Source: Caulobacter segnis
GTDB taxonomy: Bacteria; Pseudomonadota; Alphaproteobacteria; Caulobacterales; Caulobacteraceae
Length of the DNA: 30,070 nt
Direction of reading: 5' to 3'
Assembly (NCBI RefSeq): GCF_003243465.1
Contig: NZ_QFQZ01000060.1
Location: forward strand, 1-30,070
Below the pieces are notes generated by a model, which saw only the letters and a list, made by a program, of their open reading frames with translations, was not told the DNA's origin and did not search any database. Positions 1 through 6,938 of the stretch are shown here, in pieces (positions within the stretch are counted from its first letter, which is position 1; every line of letters starts with the position of its first letter). Position numbers and translations under genes: made by a program.

Positions 1-67
1 GTTATCCGGTGAGCCCTCGACGCGCGGGGTTTTAACCCGCTTCCGAAAGAGGCCCCCGACGGGCGGG

Positions 68-86
68 CCGGGGCGACGAACCCCGG
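68..86. other. GC-rich hairpin
   Basis: A perfect 6-base stem (CCGGGG, 68-73, with CCCCGG, 81-86) encloses a 7-base loop. There is no T run after it on either strand, so calling it a terminator of an upstream gene would be a guess. Confidence 0.3.
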
Positions 87-389
87 TCCCGGAACGCCCG
101 GGCGATTTCAGCCTGGGCCTGCCGCGCCGCCTATGCCCTCACCGCCAGGGCTTCGTCCCGTGTTTCAGGGAGCCTGCACCTGGATCCGCCGCGAAGACGT
201 CTTCCCGAAAGAAGACCGGCGAACGCTTCCCGCTCGACCACCCCCGACAGCCGTCACGATCGCCGGCCGGACGTCCCTTCCGCGCCATCGGGTGAGATCA
301 GTATGGGCGGGGATTCAACGCGGATGATCCAGCGGCGTGAAAAATTCAGAAGTCTTTGAAATCGTTCGGTTTGATCTCGTCCATTACGA

Positions 390-409
390 GCGTTCAGCGC
401 GCTGAACGC
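390..409. repeat. Perfect 20-base palindrome downstream of the cupin gene
   Basis: Bases 390-409 (GCGTTCAGCG followed by its reverse complement) form a perfect 10+10 palindrome. It sits 33 bases past the stop codon of the minus-strand cupin gene, so in that transcript it would fold as an 8-10 base-pair hairpin and could act as a terminator or 3' end. No T run follows on the minus strand. A dimeric regulator site is the alternative. Confidence 0.45.
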
Positions 410-442
410 CCGTGGTTCCGCCGCCCCAAGGGGAGCGCCGGC

Positions 443-949
443 CTATTTGGAGGCGGGCAGCTTGATCCCCAGCAGCACCAGGCGCTCGCCGGTGACGCCG
501 AACCAGTGCGGAACGCCCGCCGGAACCAGGATGACGTCGCCGGGGCCGAGCGGGCGCGTCACCCCGCCCTCGATTCGGCTGCCTTCGACCAGGGTCGGGT
601 TGCTGACCTTGGGATCGGCCATGACGCCGCCCGAGATCAGGGTCCCCGCGCCCTCCAGCACGATGGCGTATTCGGCCTGGTCGGGGTGGACGGCGGGGCG
701 GCCGGGCTTCTTCCAGATTTCGATCGCCGCCACGTTGGCGCCGTCGCGGACCACGGGGCGCCACATGAACCCCTGGTCGGGCTTCATCTCGCTCAGCATC
801 TGGCGCAATTGCGCCTGGACATCCGCCCCGCGCGCGAAGCTGGTCGGGTTGGCCGCCGGGGCGGCGGTCTGGGCCAGCGCCGCGCCGGACGACAAGGCCA
901 GAAGCAGCGACGTCGCGCCGATCGTGAAAGCTCGCACCATCGTCTTCAT
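443..949 (-). CDS. Secreted cupin-domain protein
   Basis: This is a 168-residue protein with an N-terminal signal peptide (positive start MKTMVR, hydrophobic core to about residue 24, cleavage likely after ALAQ or ALA). A single cupin barrel follows. Cupin motif 1 is recognisable around AVHPDQAEYAIVLEGAG and motif 2 around GDVILVPAGVPHWF; the His and Glu residues in these are the probable metal ligands. The start at 949 was chosen over upstream codons because it yields the signal peptide and has AGGGAG about 9 bases before it. The protein is probably periplasmic. The substrate is unknown, since cupins range from enzymes to sugar-binding proteins. It is followed by a 20-base palindrome that may end the transcript. 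Confidence 0.85.
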   Translation of the reverse strand: MKTMVRAFTIGATSLLLALSSGAALAQTAAPAANPTSFARGADVQAQLRQMLSEMKPDQGFMWRPVVRDGANVAAIEIWKKPGRPAVHPDQAEYAIVLEGAGTLISGGVMADPKVSNPTLVEGSRIEGGVTRPLGPGDVILVPAGVPHWFGVTGERLVLLGIKLPASK

Positions 950-1045
950 CGCCGCACTCCCTGGATCCCGACTGACCGCGCCGCCGAGATCACCCATGTC
1001 TTCCGGCGCGCGCAAGCGCGACCAAGGTCTCGATCGCGTTCGGGC

Positions 1046-1885
1046 CTATTCGGCGTCCCACTGGTAGGCCTTGTCGATCCAATCGCCGATCCGGCCGTCC
1101 GGGCGGGCCAGGCCGTGGATCTGCGCCATCTCCTTGTCGGACAGTTCGAAGTCGAGGATGTCGAAGTTTTCCTCGATCCGCTTGGGGTTGCTGGTGCGCG
1201 GGATGGCGATGACCCCCTGCTGGATGATCCAGCGCAGCGTCACCTGGCCCGGGGTCTTGCCGTGGGCGCGGCCGATGTCGATCAGCAGCGGCTCCTGGGC
1301 GACCTTGCCCTGGGCCAGCGGCGACCAGGCGGTGATCGAGACGCCCAGTTCGTCGGCCTTGGCCTTCAGGGTCTTCAGCGACAGGTAGGGATGGTACTCG
1401 ACCTGGTCGGTGGCCAGCGGGGCGTCGGACAGCCGGGCGGCCTCCTCCAACTGCGCCGAGGGGAAGTTCGAGACGCCGATCGCCCGGGTCCAGCCCTTGG
1501 CGCCGACCTCGTTCAGGGCCCCGAGGGTCTCGGCGAACGGCACGTCGGGTTTGGGCCAGTGCAGCAGCAGGAGGTCGACGTGGTCGAGACCCAGCTTCTC
1601 CAGGCTGATCTCGGCCGAGCGTTGCAGGTCGCCGTCGTGGAACTTGTCGATCCAGATCTTGGTGGTGACGAACAGCTCGTCGCGCTTGATCCCGCTGTTC
1701 TTGATCGCCTGGCCGACGTCCTGCTCGTTGCCATAGATCTGGGCGGTGTCGATGTGGCGGTAGCCGACCTCCAGCGCCTTCTCGACCAGCGGCACGGCGG
1801 TTCCGTTCTCCAGTTGCCAGGTGCCAAAGCCGATCGCCGGCATCAGGACGTCGCCGGAGCGGACGGCGGGGACGAGCTTGGACAT
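1046..1885 (-). CDS. Aldo/keto reductase (AKR family, DkgB-like)
   Basis: This 279-residue NADPH-dependent oxidoreductase has the AKR (beta/alpha)8 barrel. The catalytic tetrad is complete: Asp46 and Tyr51 in the DTAQIYGNE segment, Lys76 in TTKIW and His109 in LLLHWP. The C-terminal cofactor signature IPRTSNPKRIEEN is also present. Length and motifs match the bacterial 2,5-diketo-D-gluconate reductase/methylglyoxal reductase branch (DkgA/DkgB), which reduces small aldehydes and ketones in the cytoplasm. The exact substrate cannot be read from sequence. It lies 21 bases downstream of the Pr6Pr gene on the same strand and may share its transcript. Confidence 0.93.
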   Translation of the reverse strand: MSKLVPAVRSGDVLMPAIGFGTWQLENGTAVPLVEKALEVGYRHIDTAQIYGNEQDVGQAIKNSGIKRDELFVTTKIWIDKFHDGDLQRSAEISLEKLGLDHVDLLLLHWPKPDVPFAETLGALNEVGAKGWTRAIGVSNFPSAQLEEAARLSDAPLATDQVEYHPYLSLKTLKAKADELGVSITAWSPLAQGKVAQEPLLIDIGRAHGKTPGQVTLRWIIQQGVIAIPRTSNPKRIEENFDILDFELSDKEMAQIHGLARPDGRIGDWIDKAYQWDAE

Positions 1886-1906
1886 CGAGAACTCCGAGTA
1901 AGACGG

Positions 1907-2563
1907 TCAGGCGGATATGGGGGCGGGCTTCGCCGCCGCCATCCGGGACCGAACGCGCAACAGGGCGATGAAGATCAGGCAGACCAGAGCAAAAGCCACG
2001 CCCATCTGGCCGATGGTCACCAGGACGGCGGGGTAGCCCCGCTTGGGAACGTCCATGAACGGATAGGGATAGAAGCCCGAGAGCGCCCCGTGCGCCAGGG
2101 TCCAGACGCCGAACAGCGCCGGGAAGGCCATCGACTTGAGCGCCGCGATCCAGCGGGTTTCGCCTTCGCCGCCGCGCAGGGCGAGGTCGATCAGGAAGGC
2201 CGCCGGGGTGATCGTGTGGTTGATGGTCGTGGCCACGAGGCGCAGGCCCTGCGGGTCCCAGGTGTGGGCCAGCATCGTGTGATAGACCACGGCGGTGATC
2301 GTCAGATAGGTCGCGATCGCCGCGCGCGGACCGGCCTGTTCCGACCATGCGCCAAGCCGGCTGGCGGGGGCGATCAGGGGCGCGGCCAGGGCGACGGCGC
2401 CCAGGGCGTTCGACAGGATGGTGAAATAGCTGAAGAACTCCACGGTCTTGCCGGGCAGGGTGGCCAGGGTCTCGTCATGGGCCATCAGGCCGTACTGCAG
2501 CAGCGGGCCGGAGGCGGCGACGAGCGCGATCAGGATGCGCCAGGCCTTGGTCTTGTCGGTCAT
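1907..2563 (-). CDS. Pr6Pr family integral membrane protein
   Basis: This is a 218-residue membrane protein with about six hydrophobic segments. It carries sequence typical of Pr6Pr (FAR-17a/AIG1-like) proteins, such as the FFSYFTILSNALG segment near the second helix and a conserved Asn-His pair in the middle (TINHTITP). The function of the bacterial family is not established; eukaryotic relatives have been reported as hydrolases of fatty-acid esters of hydroxy fatty acids. The ATG at 2563 overlaps the TGA of the upstream MmcQ-like gene in an ATGA tetranucleotide, which decides the start and implies translational coupling. An upstream in-frame start would only read further into that gene. Confidence 0.85.
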   Translation of the reverse strand: MTDKTKAWRILIALVAASGPLLQYGLMAHDETLATLPGKTVEFFSYFTILSNALGAVALAAPLIAPASRLGAWSEQAGPRAAIATYLTITAVVYHTMLAHTWDPQGLRLVATTINHTITPAAFLIDLALRGGEGETRWIAALKSMAFPALFGVWTLAHGALSGFYPYPFMDVPKRGYPAVLVTIGQMGVAFALVCLIFIALLRVRSRMAAAKPAPISA

Positions 2564-2916
2564 GCGGTTCCCGTCGTTCGGCTTTCGTCCCAGGCCTTCA
2601 GCACCTTCTTGGGCGCGGTCGCCCGCCACTGGCGCAGGACCAATCCTTCCACGGTCCCGGCGTGGGCGGCGGCCAGGCGGATCAGGACGTAGGGATAGTT
2701 GCGGAAGTGGTCGGTGAAGTGGAAGACGTCCGGCTCGGCCTCGACCAGCATCTCGCGCTCGTCGAACGGCACGCCCGGGCAGACCAGGCTCTCGCCGTCC
2801 TCGAACAGGCGGACCAGGAACTTGCCATGCGCCTTCAGGCAGGGCCGCCCATAGGCGGTCCCGGGCTCGACGCCGGGCAGGCGCAGCGCGAATGAAGCAA
2901 CCTCGTCATAGGTCAT
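2560..2916 (-). CDS. MmcQ/YjbR family protein
   Basis: This 118-residue protein belongs to the MmcQ/YjbR (CyaY-like fold, double-wing) family. Typical features are an N-terminal YDEVASFALRLPGV segment, a Gly-x-Pro near residue 25, a DEREMLVEAEPDVFHFTDH segment and the helical C-terminal part ending in WRATAPKKVLKAW. These proteins are often annotated as DNA-binding, but the biochemical role is unproven. The ATG at 2916 is preceded by GAGGGG at a 6-base spacing, whereas the TTG two codons upstream has none. It starts only 26 bases from a divergent SDR gene. It is translationally coupled (ATGA overlap) to the Pr6Pr gene. Confidence 0.88.
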   Translation of the reverse strand: MTYDEVASFALRLPGVEPGTAYGRPCLKAHGKFLVRLFEDGESLVCPGVPFDEREMLVEAEPDVFHFTDHFRNYPYVLIRLAAAHAGTVEGLVLRQWRATAPKKVLKAWDESRTTGTA

Positions 2917-2942
2917 GGGCAACCCCTCGGAGGCGGGACTAT

Positions 2943-3812
2943 ATGTTTCCCATGGACTCCGACAACACCCTCAAGACGCCCATCCTGGTGCTGGGCGCGA
3001 CCAGCTTGATCGGCGGCCACCTGATGGCGCGGCTGGCGGACGAGGGGTTTGATCCCGTCGCCATCAGTCGCCGCCCGCCGGCCGGCGACGCCTGCTGGGT
3101 CGACGGCGACCTGACCGATCCCGACATCGGCGGACACCTGCCGCCGGCCGCGACGGTGTTCTCGCTGTCGCCGATCTGGCTGCTGCCGGCGGTGCTGCCG
3201 GGGCTCAAGGCCCGGGGCATGGTCCGGCTGGTGGCTTTCTCGTCGACCAGCCGCTTCACCAAGACCGACTCGCCCGAGCCCGGCGAGCGCGCCGTCGCCA
3301 AGGCCCTGGTCGACGCCGAACAGGCGGTCGAGGCCTGGTGCGCCGCCAACGGCGTCGCCTGGACCATCCTGCGCCCGACCCTGATCTATGACGAAGGCCA
3401 TGACGAGAACGTCAGCCGCATCGCGCGGCTGGTCACACGCTTCCATGTGATGCCGCTGTCGGGGCCGGGCGAGGGCCTGCGCCAGCCGGTCCACGCGGCG
3501 GACCTCGCCGTCGGGGCCCTGGCGGCGGCCAAGGCGCCGGCCGCGCGCGACCGGGCCTATGATCTCGTCGGCGGCGAGACCCTGAGCTATCGCGCCATGG
3601 TCGACCGGATCTTCGAGGGGCTGGGCAAGACGCCGCGCAGCCTGCCGATGCCGACCTGGCTGTTTGGCCTGCTGATGCGCCTGGCCAAGCCCTTCTATCC
3701 GGGCGCCACGGCGGCGATGGGAACGCGGATGGGCCGGGACCTGACCTTCGACTCGTCGGCGGCGACGCGGGATTTCGGCTGGAAGCCGAGGGACTTTCAT
3801 CCGCGGTTTTAG
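2943..3812 (+). CDS. Atypical SDR / NAD(P)-binding epimerase-like protein
   Basis: This 289-residue Rossmann-fold protein has an N-terminal nucleotide-binding motif LVLGATSLIGGHL (about residues 15-27), a central LVAFSSTSRF strand and a conserved LRPTLIYDEGHDEN segment. These are typical of NAD-dependent epimerase/dehydratase-like proteins related to the NDUFA9/complex I accessory group. The usual catalytic Tyr of YxxxK is absent: the matching helix reads RAVAKALVDAE. It may therefore bind a nucleotide without classical SDR chemistry. ATG 2943 is preceded by GGAGG at a 9-base spacing; ATG 2952 is an alternative. Its stop codon interlocks with that of the convergent Cys-cluster gene. Confidence 0.85.
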   Translation: MFPMDSDNTLKTPILVLGATSLIGGHLMARLADEGFDPVAISRRPPAGDACWVDGDLTDPDIGGHLPPAATVFSLSPIWLLPAVLPGLKARGMVRLVAFSSTSRFTKTDSPEPGERAVAKALVDAEQAVEAWCAANGVAWTILRPTLIYDEGHDENVSRIARLVTRFHVMPLSGPGEGLRQPVHAADLAVGALAAAKAPAARDRAYDLVGGETLSYRAMVDRIFEGLGKTPRSLPMPTWLFGLLMRLAKPFYPGATAAMGTRMGRDLTFDSSAATRDFGWKPRDFHPRF

Positions 3813-4315
3813 TCCGCGTCGGCCAGCACCATGGCGAAGGGTGTAAGCGCCCCGTCCTGCTCGACATAGCCGCTGACCAGCTTGCGGTCGGGCGGCAGGA
3901 CGCCGAGGTCGATCTCCTCGGTCGGGAAGACCACCGTGCGGCGGTCGCCGACGCAGACCACCAGCTCATAGCCGTCCAGCGCCCGGCGCGACATGGCCTT
4001 GATGTAGGAATAGTACGGCTCGCGGCGCCAGGCGGCGGGCTTGCCCGGATCGACCACGACGTTCAGCCGCTTGCCGTCGCGGTCGGAGTACATGACGAAG
4101 CCGGCCTTGTCGGGCCGCCACTCGTCGCCGAGCCGGGTCGAGGTCAGCCACAGGCAATGAAAGCCGCGGCAGGCGGCGGGCCGGAGATCGTATTGTCCGC
4201 AGCCGCCGCCCTTGCGGAAATGCTGGCACCAGACGCCGTCGGCCTTGTCCAGCGCCTCGATCGCCAGGACCTTGCAGCACAGGCCGCAGGATCCGCAGCT
4301 CTTGTCCGCCGTCAT
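3809..4315 (-). CDS. YkgJ-type Cys-cluster (zinc/iron-chelating) protein
   Basis: This is a 168-residue protein of the YkgJ family (CxxCxxCC, putative zinc or iron-sulfur binding). Eight cysteines lie in the first 54 residues: Cys7, 10, 13 and 14 in a CGSCGLCC cluster, Cys30, Cys39, and Cys49 and Cys54 in AACRGFHC. The rest has no recognised catalytic motif. The metal and function are not established for the family. It is the last gene of a likely four-gene minus-strand run (desaturase, methyltransferase, VOC protein, this gene), 60 bases after the VOC gene. The TAA stop overlaps the TAG of the convergent SDR gene in a shared TTAG. Confidence 0.87.
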   Translation of the reverse strand: MTADKSCGSCGLCCKVLAIEALDKADGVWCQHFRKGGGCGQYDLRPAACRGFHCLWLTSTRLGDEWRPDKAGFVMYSDRDGKRLNVVVDPGKPAAWRREPYYSYIKAMSRRALDGYELVVCVGDRRTVVFPTEEIDLGVLPPDRKLVSGYVEQDGALTPFAMVLADAD

Positions 4316-4375
4316 CGTTCGCCGTCGCCCCTCGGATCGTCAGGAGGCGGACATTAGCGGCGGCGTATGACGGTT

Positions 4376-4729
4376 TTATTCGACGCCGGTGGCGCTCCAC
4401 ACGCCCAGCTCGTTGCCGGACGGGTCGGTGAAGTGGAAGCGGCGGCCGCCGGGGAAGCTGAAGATCGGAGCCGTGATCGTCCCGCCGGCCTTCACGACCT
4501 TGTCCAGCATGGCCTCCAGGTCGTGGGCGTAGAGGATGACCAGCGGCCGGTCGCTGGAGCCTTCCTGCGGCTTGGCGAAGCCGCCGTCGGTCCCTTCGCC
4601 CTCGAAGGCGGCGTAGTCGGGGCCGTAGTCGGCGAAGCTCCAGCCGAAGGCGGCCGAATAGAAGGCCTTGGTCGCGGGCAGGTCCCCGGCGGGCCACTCG
4701 ATGTAGTCGATCTTGCCGTCTTCACGCAT
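4376..4729 (-). CDS. VOC (glyoxalase/bleomycin resistance) family protein
   Basis: This 117-residue single-domain protein is of the vicinal oxygen chelate superfamily. The two beta-alpha-beta-beta-beta modules show in IDYIEWPAGDLPATKAFYSAAFGW and in VILYAHDLEAMLDKVVKAGG followed by FHFTDPSGNELGVW. Likely metal ligands are Glu in the first strand and the Glu of GNELGVW. This subgroup is usually annotated only as VOC family protein, and the substrate is unknown. It lies 44 bases downstream of the methyltransferase gene and 60 bases upstream of the YkgJ-type gene on the same strand, suggesting co-transcription. Confidence 0.9.
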   Translation of the reverse strand: MREDGKIDYIEWPAGDLPATKAFYSAAFGWSFADYGPDYAAFEGEGTDGGFAKPQEGSSDRPLVILYAHDLEAMLDKVVKAGGTITAPIFSFPGGRRFHFTDPSGNELGVWSATGVE

Positions 4730-4773
4730 GGCGGTCTCCGATATCTTGTTCTCTAAATGTTCTTATCCAGCGC

Positions 4774-5433
4774 TCAGGGCAGAGTCCAGACGCTGGTGCG
4801 CTTCACCGCCAGATCCTCGAGTTCGCGGGTAGTCGGCACCTGGTACTCGGCGAGCTTTTCCAGGCCGTCCCTGGGGAAGTAGGTGCGGCCCGGATCGCCG
4901 ATCAGCACGCTGGCGCCCGCTGCGCGACCCTGTCCCAGCCAGGCCATGACCGCCTCGGCCATCGGCCGCTCGTAGCAGATGTCGCCGGCCAGCAGGACAT
5001 CGGCCTCGGGCGGCGGGGCGCCCAGCAGGTTCTGGTCGGTGAAGGCGATCTCGACGCCGTTGGCCTGCGCGTTCAGGCCCACGGCCGCCTCGCAGAAGAT
5101 GTCGATGTCGGCGGCCAGCACGCTGGCCGCGCCCGCCTTCATCGCCGCGACCGCGACGATGCCCGAGCCGGTGGCGAAGTCGATCACCCGCTTGCCGGCG
5201 ACGAGTTCGGGATGGTCGAGGATGTAGCGCGCCAGGGCCTGGCCGCCCGCCCAGGCGAAGGCCCAGAACGGTGGCGGCAGGCCGATCTCCTCCAGCGCCT
5301 CCTCGGTCAGCTTCCAGATCGGGGTGACCTCGTCGGCCAGATGCAGCGAAAGCTCCGGCGTGTGCGGCGGCGCCTGCAGGCGGGTGTTCTCGCGGATGAA
5401 AGCCCGGCGGCCTTCCAGGGTCTGGACGATCAT
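4774..5433 (-). CDS. METTL20-like class I methyltransferase (probable protein-lysine methyltransferase)
   Basis: This 219-residue seven-beta-strand SAM-dependent methyltransferase has a PFWAFAWAGGQALARYIL segment (about residues 55-72), motif I VIDFATGSGIVAVAA (about 83-97) and an acidic post-I residue in VLAADID. A post-II GDICYE motif follows (Asp151 and Tyr154). The DxxY motif and the WAFAWAGGQ segment are hallmarks of the METTL20/MTF16 group, whose bacterial members methylate lysines on the electron transfer flavoprotein beta subunit. Such proteins are sometimes mislabelled PrmA or nicotinamide N-methyltransferase. That the target here is ETF-beta is inference. It follows the desaturase gene by 25 bases in the same direction. 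Confidence 0.87.
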   Translation of the reverse strand: MIVQTLEGRRAFIRENTRLQAPPHTPELSLHLADEVTPIWKLTEEALEEIGLPPPFWAFAWAGGQALARYILDHPELVAGKRVIDFATGSGIVAVAAMKAGAASVLAADIDIFCEAAVGLNAQANGVEIAFTDQNLLGAPPPEADVLLAGDICYERPMAEAVMAWLGQGRAAGASVLIGDPGRTYFPRDGLEKLAEYQVPTTRELEDLAVKRTSVWTLP

Positions 5434-5458
5434 GGCGTGCGTTAGAGCACGCCGGGGC

Positions 5459-6403
5459 TCAGGCCGCGACCGGTTTGCTCGCCGCCGCCTTCAGCACCGA
5501 GACATAGTCCGGCGCGGTCAGCATGCCCTTGGTCAGGCCCTTCTGCTCCAGCAGTCGATGCGCCAGGGGCAGGTTCCAGCACGGGGTGTGCATGAACAGG
5601 TGGTGCTCGGCGTGGAAGTTGACGTGGTAGGGCGCGATCAGGGCGCGCTCGAGCCAGTTGGCGTGGGTGGTTCGGGCGTGACGGAACGGGTCGGGCTCGT
5701 TCTGGGCGACCAAGGCGTGCTCGGCGATGTTGCGCAGGCGGGTGACCAGCGGGAACCAGGTGGCCATCGGCACGATCCACAGCGCCAGCCACGCCCACCA
5801 CAGGCCAAAGGCCGACAGCACGGCGAGCAGGCCGAGGTTCCACAGCAGGAACGGCGCCTGCCGCGCCACCTCGCCGGCGAAGATCGCGCCCTTTGGCTGG
5901 CCTCCCTTGGACTTGGCCAGCAGGAAGCCGAACCGCTGCTTGACGAAGGTCTGGCCGGTCAGGTCGCGGATCATCTTCCGGCGCAGCGAGGCGGCGGTGG
6001 TGGGGAAGGGGGCTGACAGCACGAGGTCCGGGTCCTCGGCCTGCTGGGCGTATTTGTGGTGCGTCAGGTGATAGGGCCGATAGCGCGCCAGCGAGGCCCC
6101 GACCGGCGCGGCGCACAGCCACTCGCCCAGCCAATCGTTGACCTTGAGATTGGGGTGCAGACCGCCGTGCGCGGCTTCGTGCATCAGGATGGCCAAGCCC
6201 AGCTGCCGCGCGCCGATCAGCATCACGGCGACGATGTAGGTCAGCGGGTTGGGGAAGGCGACGAACAGGGCGCCCGCCGCGACGATCACCGCCCAGGCGT
6301 GGGCGACCATCGCGATCCCGCGCCAGGACGAGCGCGCGGAGATCCGCGTCCATTCCTCGGGCGTGAACAGGTCCTGGGGTTTGACGCGGGCGGCGACGGC
6401 CAT
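5459..6403 (-). CDS. Membrane fatty acid desaturase
   Basis: This 314-residue integral membrane di-iron protein has the three histidine boxes of the desaturase/hydroxylase superfamily. They are HEAAHGGLH (about residues 75-83), HLTHH (about 112-116) and HAEHH (about 250-260). Four hydrophobic segments surround them. The protein would introduce a double bond or hydroxyl into an acyl chain or a related lipid at the inner membrane, with an unknown electron donor. Neither ATG 6403 nor the in-frame ATG 6421 has a clear Shine-Dalgarno sequence; I chose 6403, which gives a compact N-terminus. It heads the minus-strand run with the methyltransferase, VOC and YkgJ-type genes. Confidence 0.87.
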   Translation of the reverse strand: MAVAARVKPQDLFTPEEWTRISARSSWRGIAMVAHAWAVIVAAGALFVAFPNPLTYIVAVMLIGARQLGLAILMHEAAHGGLHPNLKVNDWLGEWLCAAPVGASLARYRPYHLTHHKYAQQAEDPDLVLSAPFPTTAASLRRKMIRDLTGQTFVKQRFGFLLAKSKGGQPKGAIFAGEVARQAPFLLWNLGLLAVLSAFGLWWAWLALWIVPMATWFPLVTRLRNIAEHALVAQNEPDPFRHARTTHANWLERALIAPYHVNFHAEHHLFMHTPCWNLPLAHRLLEQKGLTKGMLTAPDYVSVLKAAASKPVAA

Positions 6404-6472
6404 GGAACGATCATCGCACATTCAGCTTAGGCCCGACAGGATGACCCTGCGTCACGAGTTCCGGAGGTTTCC

Positions 6473-6811
6473 ATGCGCCGCCTGATGACCGTTTTTCTGC
6501 TCGCCGCCGCCGCGACGCCCGCCGCCGCCGCCAGCTTCGACTGCGGCAAGGCGCGGGCCGCCGACGAGCGCGCCATCTGCGCCAACCGCGCGCTGAACGA
6601 CCAGGATGTGCGCGTCGACCAGCTGTATGGGATCACCCGCCACCTCGTGCCGATGGGTGGACGCGACGCGATCATCGGCGAGCAGCGGGCCTGGCTGAAG
6701 CGCCGCCACGCGTGCGGGGCCAACCAGGCTTGCCTCACTAAGAGCTATGATCGGCGGTTGGTCGAGCTCAACCGGGTGATGGAGCGCGTGTACCAGCAGG
6801 GACCGTTTTAG
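6473..6811 (+). CDS. Small secreted LprI/DUF1311-like protein
   Basis: This 112-residue protein has a clear signal peptide (MRRLMTVFLLAAAA, cleavage near residue 20). The mature part resembles the lysozyme inhibitor LprI N-terminal (DUF1311) family. It has SFDCGKA with Glu-rich AICANRALN, a central QRAWLKRRHACG, and a final CLTKSYDRRLVELN. Four cysteines (in FDCGK, AICAN, HACG and QACL) could make two disulfides. LprI-like proteins are reported to inhibit lysozyme in mycobacteria; most proteobacterial members are uncharacterised. CGGAGG six to seven bases before ATG supports the start. A double hairpin follows and probably ends the transcript. Confidence 0.85.
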   Translation: MRRLMTVFLLAAAATPAAAASFDCGKARAADERAICANRALNDQDVRVDQLYGITRHLVPMGGRDAIIGEQRAWLKRRHACGANQACLTKSYDRRLVELNRVMERVYQQGPF

Positions 6812-6815
6812 CGAG

Positions 6816-6931
6816 CCCCTTCCCCCTCGCGGGGAAGGGGTTGGGGATGGGGGCGCCGGCTCCGTGTCGGCCAAGGCCGGCGCTGACACCCCCACCCCCT
6901 GCCCCCTCCCCGCAAGGGGGAGGGGAGGCGC
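6816..6931. repeat. Intergenic double-hairpin repeat element
   Basis: Two strong hairpins occupy the gap between the convergent LprI-like and ubiA genes. One is CCCCTTCCCC/GGGGAAGGGG with a 5-base loop (6816-6840). The other is CCCCTCCCC/GGGGAGGGG with a 5-base loop (6903-6925), followed by a run of five T (6931 on). Between them CGCCGGC (6855-6861) and GCCGGCG (6877-6883) also pair, and GGGGATGGGGG faces CCCCCACCCC, so the whole block can fold as one larger cruciform. It looks like the C/G-rich REP-type repeats common between genes in high-GC alphaproteobacteria. It can also serve as a terminator for both genes. Confidence 0.75.
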
Positions 6932-6938
6932 GTTTTTC

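Larger units (their letters stand above)
1..442. other. Gene-poor leading region with dyads, no gene recognised
   Basis: No convincing protein or RNA gene could be assigned to this stretch. Short open frames exist on both strands but lack a good ribosome binding site, a recognisable domain or a composition unlike random high-GC sequence. What can be seen are dyads: a CCGGGG/CCCCGG hairpin (68-86), a GAAGAC/GTCTTC/GAAGAC set (193-216) and a perfect 20-base palindrome (390-409). A gene ending or starting beyond the left edge may own part of it. Confidence 0.5.

Noticed and set aside
133..327. A 64-codon plus-strand frame in the leading region
   Set aside because: No ribosome binding site, no domain, and Pro/Arg-rich composition as expected from random high-GC DNA.
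1..442. Cobalamin riboswitch, RNase P RNA or tmRNA in the leading region
   Set aside because: None of the conserved core sequences of these RNAs could be found on either strand.
356..2692. A 778-codon open frame on the plus strand opposite the cupin, aldo/keto reductase and Pr6Pr genes
   Set aside because: It is antisense to three well-identified genes, has a low-complexity composition rich in Gln, Asp, Gly and Arg typical of high-GC shadow frames, and matches no family.
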